From assembly GCA_025345505.1 (NCBI GenBank), contig JANVCC010000125.1, positions 1,501,819-1,565,818 on the forward strand: 64,000 nt of DNA, read 5' to 3'. A program made the position numbers and the translations under genes. The notes under the pieces are model-generated. The model had not been told where the DNA came from. It made no database searches and saw nothing but the letters and a program-made list of their open reading frames with translations. The DNA comes from Todiramphus chloris collaris. Taxonomy: Eukaryota > Chordata > Aves > Coraciiformes > Alcedinidae. Positions 13,201 to 25,200 of the stretch are shown here, piece by piece. The stretch's first letter is position 1. Every line of letters starts with the position of its first letter.

Positions 13201-16200
13201 CTCCAGGGATGGTGACTCCACTGCCCCCTAGGCAGCCTGTTCCAATGTCTGACAAGCCTTCAGTGAAGAATTTTTTCCCAATATCCAGTCAACAAGCCAA
13301 GTCCTCCTGCAAGCTGTGGCTGGAGCCACAAATCAAGCTGAAGCAATGCGATCCTGTCCCTGCCCATGGCAGGAGGGTTGGAACTAGATGATCTTTAAGG
13401 TCCCTTCCAACCCTGACAGTTCTATGATTCTATGTCCTCAACACCAGGTTATGCTGCTAGAGAGCCTTCTTGTTCAGATGTGTGCAAGAGGGTTTGCTAC
13501 AGCTGTGATCTGTGTCTTCAGAACCTGCTCCCACCTCAGATACAGTCATTTAAAACCGGACTCAAATATTTGAGGAGATTTCTGCTCGTGGCATTTTAAG
13601 TTCTAGAGAAATACTTGTTTTCTGCAGTCAAATTTCCTTAAGATGGTAATCAATCCCTGAATTTATAGTTGTGCTTTGTCAAGAACTGTACTAATGGTAA
13701 ATCAGTAGTATCTGCTAATCTCTTCTGTCTCCCACATGTAGGTTATCCACGGAGATCCATCAAGCCCAGGACTTTGATTCATCTCACGTATCCAGCCTTT
13801 GAATAATGGCCTTTAATTAAAAAAAAAAAAACAACTATCCACCTAAGATGCCTGGTGACTAATAAAGACCCTTAGAAGAAGAAGTCTAACTAGCTAGACA
13901 CAACAGAGTCTAGGGAAACATCCAGAGCCAGTACAGATCAAATGACATCTCTAATCAAATGATCATTAGCAAGAGCATTTTTTTGTCCCGTTGCAAATCC
14001 TGACAGATCACTGTCCTTTACCCAGCTAATATGCTCTATTAATCTTATTCAAGAAACCATGTTTCACAGCAGGCTTTAAAAGCAGGACAATTCAGCACTT
14101 GTCAACTCGCAAATAAAGCACAGCACAGTTATTTGCTGAAGTGGTAAGGTGATATTTTCTAAAGACTGGAAAAGTACAAGAAAGTCAGGAAATGCCCTTT
14201 TCCACTGTGGCATTGACAGGAGACTTCATGCCTCATCTTGCCAAGGAGAGGATTCCTAAAAGCCATGCTTACAACTCAATTTAATATCACGCAATTCAAT
14301 AGAATGTCTGTAGAAAACCAGCTAGCAAGGTATGTATTTCTTCCCTGGACTGTCCTTTGCTCATATCCCTCCCATGCTCACAAGTATCCTTCCCATACCT
14401 CTCTTTTAGAATCATAGAATTGTCAGGGTTGGAAGGGATCTTAAAGATATCTGGTTCCAACCCCCCTGCCATGGGCAGGGACACCTCCCACTAGAGCAGG
14501 TTGCTCACAGCCCCAGCCAGCCTGGCCTTAAACACTTCCAAGGATGGGGCTCCCACCACCTCTCTGGGCATCCTGTTCTAGTGTCTCACCACTCTCACGG
14601 TGAAGAACTTCTTCCTAATGTCTAATCTGAATCTACTCACCTCTAGGAACCTACAGAACAGCAGTACTGAGACTGAAGTGACTGCCTTCTCAAAGGTTAA
14701 ACAATAACTCACTTCCACCCTTATCTGTTTTCTAGTGAGATGTTCTTCATGTGAACAGGCTGAAGCAAGGAAAGGCAGGTTCAGAGCACGTCTGTAATAA
14801 TATCAGGCCCACTATGAAATCTGCTTCTTATCAGTAGTTGAATATTTCAGGACATAACTCTGAGTCAGAAAAAAATCCAGTATTTTATTTAACAAGAAGG
14901 AACTATCCAAGTTCCTGGTGGAGAATGGTACCCCAGGTCCCATTTTGTGGGAGCTTCCATTTGACTAGAGACCAAACAGAACACAAAATAGTAGGTGTCT
15001 GTGTTTGACTTTCACGACAACAGCATTTCTCTGAACTTTCAACTCGTCTGTATTACCAGTTGCTCTACACGCCCAGAGTCATATAAAGAATCCTCTTGTT
15101 AGCAAGGAGCATATAAAGACAGGAGAACAAATGATAGAAAAGAAATTTTCCTAGGGTCCCACAGAGCACTGCATACAATCTGTGCAAGTTGCTGAACCAT
15201 GAAGAAGGAATACAGGAAAGGTTTTGGGTCGCCAGGATACTTAAGTAGAAAAGTGTAAGTAAAATGGCTCAAAGAACCAAATCTTATTGAACAAACACAT
15301 CCCCAGACTTTTGAGAATTACATTAAACAAAAAGAGCAACTCACCCTTGGACCTGGTAAACCAGGGACTCCAGGTTTGCCTTCCAGACCAGCCTCTCCCT
15401 TTAAAAGTGAGAAGTTTCATAAAGTTAACTGAGTAAGAAAAAAAATAATGAACTATATAACCATGTCCTAGCTGGTTTGTGCTACCCTTACTGCATGGCT
15501 ACCTAGGAAACTCTTAACTGATAATTACGTTGCCCTGTGAGCAGAAGAGAATGAGAAAATGGGATAGAGAAAAGTGACAATGCCCTGATTAAATACAGAG
15601 CACACAACTACATTTACATTACATAACTGAAACCAGATTGACCCAAGCAGCGCATCTTCACAACGCCATAAATTTTACAGAACTCAATCAGCAGTGAAAC
15701 ACAAAAAGCGATTAATGAATGAGGAAAGAGAGAGTATTTGCAAGCGAGGCAGCAGTGACAGTCTGAACTGGGACATCCTGCAGAGTTGGGCTGTAAAATA
15801 TGACTCAAGTAAGCTACAATTAAGTCAAAAGTAAGAACGTTGGCACATCTGAACTGTTGCATAAAAACTGCATTGAAACACAAACAAACCCCCCCCCCCC
15901 CCCGCTCTTACTTTTCATCCACAAAATATTTCAGCCAGGACCCCGTGGCATAAAGCCAACCCTTTTTACAGCAACAGTTCTATGAGCTTCAACACGTGAA
16001 CAGCTTCCAAGTTACCCGTGAACACCTCTCTGAGGTATGCTGAATGCCCATACACATCTTCAGGATGGCAGAAAAACAACCGGGTTCTGCGTGACAAAAG
16101 CCTGGAGGCAAAGTCTGCCTCTGTGTGATGCCTCTCCACACGCTGGGTGCCACCTCCGTATATTTGGTGGCCATCCACAGCAGAAGACCTTCTGTCAGCA

Positions 16201-19200
16201 GTGAACAAAATAGGAGGCTGGGGGTACTGCTTAAGAACTTAGTGCCTGAATAATGTATAAGATTTTGCACGTACACCTCACACCAGTCCGAGTTTCAGTT
16301 TCTGGGACTGGCAAGTGGTGAGAGAAACGACTTACTGGAGGTCCAGGAAGTCCAGGTTGGCCCTGTGGTCCTCGTGGCCCAGGCTCTCCCTAGAGAAATT
16401 TAAAATAAACCCCACAAAATGTTAAAACATCTATACAAAAAAATCGTATGGCCATGTCACTCTCACTGGCCATCTGTGCAGGACCTACACCACCCCTTTC
16501 CTCATAGATCCCAAGGAACCAGTGCAGAGACCAGCTGGCTTTCTCCTTAATCCGTCAGCTACTTGAATGATCAACACTTCATTAGACTGCACACAGACTG
16601 ACCCACCCACGCTCAGCAGGCATTTATCCATAGCTGACTCTTTGTTTTTCAAAGGCAGTAGCTCCATGAAAGATCCTGGGCTATCCTGGGCAGCCCAGTA
16701 AAACATTGCAGCCTGGGGTTTGGCGAAGGAGAAAAGCAGGTCTTGCAAAACCAGCTTCCACCGGCACTTCTCCTGAGCCAGCACAGCTGTGAAGGGCTTG
16801 TGGTGTCATTTATATGATGCTTATCATTCTATAAATAATGGTTAACGGGCAAATTATGCACCTACCAATACAAGGTCAAAATTAGAATGTGTTTTATTTA
16901 TATGTAGGACTAACAGACTGGAGCAATGGGTGTCTCTCCCCTGTTTGGAGTACCCAGAGACCAGTTGAGTGTTCAGAGACAGTCCCAGCGTAGAACTCAG
17001 ATATGGTTTAATTTTTATATTAACATTCCCTTGGATTTAGCAGTTTCATAGCTGCCTCTGCAACCGATAATTCTCATTCACGTTAAGATCCACCCCACCT
17101 GAAAAGGACATTGTCCTTCTTTTTGTGTCTATTTTCACCACTGTAAATAGGAAAAATTGTGACTCTTAAATTTTGAAGTGTTTTGGGATTTTTTTTTAAG
17201 CAAAATCTCCTCTAACAGGCAATTGAACTACATCAAAGCATCCTGGCAACAGAGGAATAGATATTGAATCTCTCTTACTTGGTCTCCTTTCAGGCCTTCA
17301 GTACGTACCTGCAATGAAAACGCAGAGTCACACAGGAGAACAAGGGGGAAAGACAACACAGGAGATGCCCAGGGGGGTGAGAGTTCCCTCCAGTGCATTC
17401 TCCTCCCCTCCTCATCCCCTCAAGATGCACACCAACTGCTACAGCTCCTCAACTCCTGCTGCAGCCCGGGGGACACTTTCTGTCTGAGCAGCTCCGACTG
17501 ACAGAAAGTTTGCTCACTCAGTTACCTATGGAGTGATTTGTGCGGCGTAATCAATCATCTCGCTGTCAGAATTAGCAAGTCCCTTGGCTTTTGCCTTATT
17601 TTAAATCAGCAGGTTGTGCCGAGTGGAGAAGGCAGCAGATAAAGAGCCAAAGTGCACAATCCACACCTTCCTTCAGCTCCTCAATCCAAGCCATCGTGGC
17701 GGTGACTGACAGCTGTCAGTCTCCTCAGCCCGCTCTTCACCCAACCTCCTGGAACTTTAGGCTCATTTTCAGGTTTTCTACATACCTTTCAAAGGCTCTT
17801 GGCAACTATTATCACATCACTAATCTCACACTTCAGCAGGACAGTAAAAAGCTCTTTCCCAAACAGGTCTTTTTCAGCGCTTTCTCTCGCTCTCCTTCGC
17901 TTTTTACCATATTCTGGGTAAGAAAATTGCCTCCTGCCTTTCTCATGACCAGGGAGCTTCTCATTCTTGCCTTTAGCACCCTGTCCCTCCATGGCACAGT
18001 GCCTCCGTTAGTGTTGCTGGCCTTGGTGGCCCTTTAGTGCTTTCCACCAATAGTCCAAGAGTGCCGTTTCCTAATTTAAATCCTTTTTTTTTGTCTGTTT
18101 GTTTTTATTTTAATGGATTGGGTTTGTGTGGCAAGGTTTTGGTAGTGGAGGGGTTACAGGGGTGGCTTCTGTGAGAAGCTGCTAGAAGCTCCCTTTGTCT
18201 GATAGAGCCAGTGCCAGCCAGCTCTGAGACAGACCCACCACTGGACAAGGTCAAGCCAGTCAGCGATGGTGACAGCCCCTCTGTGAAAACATATCTAGAA
18301 GGGGAAAAAAAACCCAACCTACAGCCTACAACTGTACTCATGGAGAGGAGTGAGAATATGTGAGAGGCACGACTCTGCATACACCCAGGTCAGTGAAGAA
18401 GGAGGGAGAGGAGATGATCCAGGCACCAGAGTAGAGATTTTCTTGCAGCCCATGGTGAAGACCATGGTGAGGCAGGTTGTCCCCCTGCAGCCCCTGGAGG
18501 TTAATGGTGGGGCAGATATCCCCCTGCAGCCCCTGGAGGTTAATGGTGGGGCAGATATCCCCCTGCAGCCCCTGGAGGTTAATGGTGGGGCAGATATCCC
18601 CCTGCAGCCCATGGAGGTTGATGGTGGGGCAGATATCCCCCTGCAGCCCATGGAGGTTGATGGTGGGGTAGATATCCCCCTGCAGCCCCTGGAGGTTGAT
18701 GGTGGGGCAGATATCCCCCTGCAGCCCCTGGAGGTATACAGAGACGTAATACAAAAAAAGATCATTCCCCCTCATCAGAAATTTCCTCCTTCTTCTCCCC
18801 TCTCAACTGTTGCATCCAGCCCATGACAAAGGCACTCCTTAATACAACTCACTTCTGAACTTTCATTAGTGTTTATAACTTTCACAGGTTCCATATTCCA
18901 GATGCCCCTGGGCATCAACTCAACAAGAAACCACGCACTCCTGTCACAGTATTGCTCTCTCTGATGCACCTGAGGCAATGCTTTCATTGCCTCTTCAGGT
19001 CTTGATCTTCACATTTCAAAATCACCCAAAACTGTGGCAGTGCATCTCCTTGTTGGAACCCACCACTTGCTTTCTTCAAACATTTTCGCTGCCTTAAACA
19101 TCACTTTTTTAGAAGAAAACAAATCAACAAACAAAAAAACCCAACCTAAACCAAACAAAGCCCAAAAAAAACCCCCCTCTTCACACCTCTTATTTACTGA

Positions 19201-22200
19201 AGTCCTCCCACCTCCAGCTTCCACCTTCTGTTCTCATGCAATAACACCTACAATGTCTGAGAGAGCTAATAAAAAAAAGAATTTCTTACGAAAGAGCCAG
19301 GCAATCCTGGAAGTCCTGGTTCACCCTGCAGGGAAACATGAACAAAAAATGACAAAAAGAACAGAACACAGCACGATACACAACAGCCCACAAAACAAAA
19401 TCAAGCCTCTGAGCGTGTTTTCCAACTGCTGTTGTACTTGCTTATTTTCAATACCACTCCATAATTAATAGCTATGCACATGCATTCCCAATTAACTCTG
19501 GTTTCTCTGCCCTGCAGATAAATACATGCAGGAGCTGGCTGTGTTCTGCATTGCTGTGATGTTATACGTTTATTAATGCCATTTGGTGACTTAAAATGAA
19601 TGATGCACTGGATGCACCGTAACATTAAATATGAGCTTCAAAATTCTTATAAATGGTGTATGCATCCCACACAGTAAACCTGATTGATGCTCAGATCCCC
19701 AGCAGAGTCTGCAGGATGGATTTCTAGGGGCCAAAGTGCTTTTGTTTGTTAATGAGAAAATAAAAACCTTTGCCAAAAAGAATATTGAGAAATGGTACCG
19801 TTTTCTCCAAGTCATTTTACGGAGCCGAATCATGCCACAAGTGTTTGGAGGACACAGATGCTACACCCTCTTTACATGATTTATTGCCATCTAGGCTATC
19901 AATTTGTTCCAGCCCATTTTTCTCATTTATTATGGCTTAAGACTAAGCATCTAGAAGGTAGATCCTTTATTTTAGGTATGGATTAATGCAAAAAAATTAT
20001 CATATAGCTTCTTTTCACATTCTATTTATTCATTACTCATGTAGGTCTCTGAATGACCCATCACACCTTTCATGTTCTTTCCTCTTAAGACAAGCTTAAT
20101 TGCTATTTGTTATTTTTTAGTGGAAGGGGTCTCTGCCCATGGCAGAGAACTAGATGGTCTTTAAGGTCCCTTCCAACCCAAACCATGCCATGATTCTATG
20201 ATTTAGGCTAAAGAGAGTCTACGCTACCCCAGAAAGACTGAAGAGACACAAATCTGAAAGTAATCAAGCAAGGAGCTCAATGTCTTCTGGAAGCACTAAA
20301 TGCAGCCACTTCTGAGATGTGGATGAAGTCTTATGAATGCAAGGCTGCTGTCTGCTGCACGCGTGTTGGGGTGTAAAGATCTTGCTGTTTCTTAGCACCT
20401 CGGTGGATGTGCCCTGCTTGCTGAGACCTCACCTAGAGCTGTTGAATCTGAGTGGGAAAGTAAAGGGAAATAGGTTTGCTTCTGATCTCTGCATTCCTGG
20501 GTAAGGCTCACTGCCTTATCTGGAGAAGAAGAGGAGAAAATAAATCCAGAACTGGGAATGCCTTTCCCTTCATGCCAAAGAATTGAGTAGAAAATACCAA
20601 AACCACAACATCACCTCTAGCAGAGGGAAACATAAGGCTGCCCTAAAAACTAAAAACTCTGTAAAATAACGAGGTCCAAATTGCTGCTGAGAGAAGTGAA
20701 TAATTATTTTCCAGGCAAGAGGGCTGGGGTTGTTTGACTGACATTTTATGAGACAATTCTATATCTCCTGGGTCAGCAAACTGACATCTACTTGAACATA
20801 CTGACATTTCTACCCACTTTTCTTCGGTGAGGAAGATTTGCTGAGACAAAGTACTCTCTACCTCCTTCTATTCCCACTATGAAGGGTAAACTAAGAGCAG
20901 AGGAGCTATAACCAGACATGATTTAACACTCAGTTATACCCATTTCAAACCAAAGCAGCATCAGAAAAGTGAAATGTTTAAATGCAGATAAGCTTCACTT
21001 GTACACAAATGAGATAAATGTCAGGCCAATGGCCCTGATTATTTTCAGCATAATAGGCCCAAGGAGGTATTAATAAATGTGTGTCCAAACACCTTCCCTG
21101 CATCCCATCCCGACTCACCTTTTCTCCTTTGATCCCACTGGCACCTGGAGGGCCTGGGCTGCCAGCAGGGCCCTATAAACAGGTTAAATAAGAGAAAAAT
21201 CTTTGGTTTATATACCAAAATGGAATCAATTGCCACTGCCTACAGGAGAAACACAAGGCTGCAAGTTTGAGTATCAGCAACACAAACAGTTATGTCCCAT
21301 TGCACCAGGGTTGGAGTTAATACAACACACCGAGGCTGTTTTGGCTCTGCTGCATAGAGAGGAAGGGGAATAAGGATGGAGATGTCACAGCAGCCACGAT
21401 AACAACCCAATTTCAGCTGGTTTAGAAGGATTGCCGTTCACGGAGTACATCAGTGTCAAACAAAAAATGTAGGCTAAAATTCAGGCATGAGGATTTGCCC
21501 ACTGCTAGGTGCCTAGACATGAAAAAAGGCCAAAAAAAAGCTTCCGAAAAAAACCAACTTCTGTAATAGAGTGTCACTTGGAGAAATTGTTCCTTAGAAG
21601 TAGTAAACAGTCAGCGTCCACCTTCACATCCCTCTGCAATTTCTCACTTCATCTACATCTGCTGCAAGTACAAACCAGTCCTGTAAACAATGTTATGGGC
21701 ATAGTGAACATAGTGCATTGTGATTCCAGTGCCAGCAGTGGAAAACATTTCCATCTTAGAAGGACAGTGATAAACACTAACTAGAAAAATACTTCTTGGT
21801 ATGGGGTAAACTGTGGCTGAGGAACAGAGCAGAGAAAAAGCATTGAATAATTGTCAAATCCCCAGTGGAGAAGCAGAAGAACATTTAGTCCAATAACGTC
21901 TATCATCTTGCAGAGAGGAAGAAGCAGATGTAAGATTAAGGCTGCTAATGACACTATACCTTGCTAAATACAACCAATGGGTCTGATAGGGAAGCTAAAA
22001 TACTTCCCAAGGAAATCAAGTTAAAACTCTAGATGCTAAAAGAGTGCAAAGTGCTCGGGCAGCACGTTGCTGCCATGCTTGTATAACACGTTCAGGTCAG
22101 ACCCCCGCCAGCTGCTTTGTCTGTTTGAGCTTCAGGATCAACCACCTGAAGATGAACTATCCCAAGGATTCCACATGCAGCTCCTCCACCTCTGGAATTG

Positions 22201-25200
22201 CAAAAACATGTCTCCAAATCATCTTTTCCAGAGAGAGGAAAAACAATGGCTGGAGAATAGGCTGGAGACGTAGCAGCCTGGAGGCTTCCAGCTCAAGGGT
22301 GGCAATGATTAGCTGCATGGCTTTTGGCAAATCACTTTTTAGCCTCTGGCCTCTCACTTTTTTCTTTGCTATTTAGACCAGAAGATCCTTGGGAAGAAAG
22401 GATGCCTCTCATTACGTATCATACCCCGAGGGACAAAAGCAGTCTTGTGGGATCTACAGATAGCAGTTTTAGACAAAGCATTACCTGTCTAATCAGCTGA
22501 AATGTGCTGATATTTTAGGCAATTTTCTGGTTTCATCTTGTCTTAAAAAATGTAAACAGTTCCAAGCCTTTTATTGAAAGCAACACAAATATATTAAATC
22601 CAGTTCTCCCCCTTTTATGTTATGGAAGGGAAAAAAAAAGCTTATAAAAACCAGTCTTAACTGCATTTTTACACGTGCTTCCTTATGCTTTTAATGAAAA
22701 TTAAGTCAAACATCTAAACTATGCATTACAGTTTAACTCTAACACCAGCCACACAAAAAAAAGAGAATACTGTGCCAACAAAGATCCTTAGGAGTACAAA
22801 AACTGCTGATGCAGTGGAGTCCTGCCACAACCCAGCAGCCATGCAGGGTAAGTCTTAACTTTAGAATCAAATTCTACTTGTTCCAAAGAAAAGCCTCCAG
22901 TCATTGAGTATTTGACACGTACCTGTATCCCCTCCACACCTGGTTTTCCAGGGAACCCGTCTAGACCTCGTTCTCCCTGGAGAAAGAAGAGAAGGAACCA
23001 CTGTAACTCAACTCTGTGACGTTTTAAGTCACCGTTCAGCAAGAGATGTCCACGTCATCTGCTACAAGAGTAAGGAATAGAAACAATTCAAAGAATCTCA
23101 ATAGATAAAATGCCCAAAGTCCCCACATGTGTACTACAAAAAGTTGCTGGAAGCCTCTGTTCAGTAACAAGGAGGTGAACCAAGTGAAGCAGTGGGAACC
23201 TTTTATCCTCTCTAACTTTGCTAACTGTTGGAACTTGCCCATCTAGAAAAGTCAGCACAAAGAGCTGAGCCTTTCTCTGCCTGCTGAAGTGGGCTCGTGT
23301 AAACTGGACAAAGCGCACCAGGAAAATGTCAGCCCAGAATAGCTCTTACAGAAATAATGAATCCACAATCCAGCAGAAAAACCTTTCATTTTTCACCCTG
23401 GCTTTCTGTAACCTGGGGGAACAATTCATCTATTCCTATAGTATGTCTTCAGAGTTGGACAGCCCACAAAGTCCACAATCTATCCATTCCACTACTTTAT
23501 TTTTAATATCTGAAGATAATTTCCCCCTGCCCTGTATCTAAATATGACTTTTTCTTACTACACTTCCAGACTAGTACATGTTTCCCTGACCCCCCCCAGA
23601 AAGCAGACTGTTCCTTGCTTCTTTACAATGGCCTTTTGCATATTTGAAGACTTACAAAGCTCCCTCTTCAAACTAAATAACCTCAATACTTTCAACTTAA
23701 GATTCTTGTTTATCAGACCGCTACTCATTTTTATTGCTCTCATTTGTTCACTGTCCAGTCTTTCCACATCCTTACTCTAGCTAGGTGCCTGAAACTGGAC
23801 ATAGCTGAGGCTAACTTCAAGGAGAAAGATTATTTCATATTTTATATTCTTCGGTTTAAATCCCAGGACACTGTTTACTTTACCCTGAACCCCCTTCTGC
23901 AGGACAGCTCCTTAATCGGTTGTTCCCAATCTGTAGTGGCGTGCAATTTGTTTTCCCACAGGTATGAAGCATCCTGCACCTGCCCCTTCTCAATATTATC
24001 TTCTGCTTCAGGAGATCATGTTTTCAAGATAAATTTTGAATTCTGACCCTGACTTCCACCATACTTCCAAATTCACACTTAACATATTCCATATTGTATA
24101 ACCTGTATCAAGGGACAGAGATGATGACTAGGTGAGTGACATTCTCCTACTGAACTTCACTTCTCTCTTACAGCTTGTGGCCCTTATCCATACCAGCCTC
24201 TTTAGATTAAAACTCTTTGAAACAGAGACTTTGCCTTACTCTGTGAAATGCTTAAAGCTGTAAATTGGAAGAGTGATCTTGCTTAGGTCCTGCGCGTACA
24301 ACTAAATATAAACTATCAAATACACAGTTAATGTAGATGTGCGTGTAAAAAACCATATTCTGAAAGTACAATTATTGGTTTTTACTCCATTTTTTTCTTT
24401 GATGTTTCAGAAATTCTTATTCCAAGTACTATCCCTCAGGATCTCTGTTTGACCTCCATTGTTATCTGCAAGCCCACACGTCAGACGCTGGATTTAATTA
24501 GCTCCTTTTGAAAACGACATTGATTCAGTAAGTCAGAAATGGATCTGCAAATCAATTTATTTCTTCTTCCCCTTTAGAAAGCCAATCAGTCTCATAACAT
24601 AGATGTTATTTCAAACCTACCTATCCCAGGAAGGAAATTAGAGAGACCTGTCCCCTACAGAAAGCAGCTGAAAACCAGCAGTGGACATCCAGACCTACTT
24701 GCTTCTAGGGCAAGGGTTTCCACATTAATGGGTTCCTTTGCACTGGCTGAACTAGGAGTATCCTGAACTTGCGACTTCCAGCAAGCAGCAGTCTGGTGGA
24801 TTGCTGACAAAATGTGCAGTGTATTCTCAGGAGAATTTGTAACATCCATACACTGCAACGAGCACTTCACACATGCTGCTTCAGCTGCCAAAACAGGAAA
24901 GTGTCAATGTTGTTACTGCTAGCAATGGGGGCTGGGAAAGGCAAGTGTATTATTTATACAAATGTATGCAATGAAGCTGCTTGAAAAGACTCCAAACGAT
25001 TGAGCTTTTGGTTGTTTCTTCAGAAAACTCAGTCACTATAAATATTTTTTTTTAATTATTATATTTTCTATTCTTTAAAAAAGGCTCTTTAGAGAAAGTA
25101 TTTTTTTTTTCCCCGAAGAAAGAACAAATACAATAAAAGTTTTGTTCTCCAATTTTCACTTTAAAACTCCGTTTCCATCTCCTGTGCTCTACTGGTCTTT

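Larger units (their letters stand above)
10741..15344 (-). other. COL22A1 intron (local 17)
   Basis: 4.6-kb intron with five CR1 pieces: plus-strand at 11140-11411 and 13351-13434, minus-strand at 12468-12570, 13052-13292 and 14408-14640. There is also a perfect 10-bp-arm hairpin at 11574-11597. Confidence 0.87.

Noticed and set aside
17591-18037. Plus-strand open frame of 148 codons
   Set aside because: No recognisable domain, Ser/Leu/Pro-rich chance composition, and located in an intron. No evidence of a gene.
18481-18735. Regular direct repeats that might suggest a CRISPR-like array
   Set aside because: Units are contiguous without unique spacers, and the context is a vertebrate intron. 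The same applies to the 26-bp repeat at 63500-63703.
18319-18826. Overlapping open frames of about 145-158 codons on both strands, rich in repeated [13 protein letters not shown]-type units
   Set aside because: They are produced by the 39-bp minisatellite, whose unit length is a multiple of 3. There is no matching protein family, no splice support, and equal openness on both strands.
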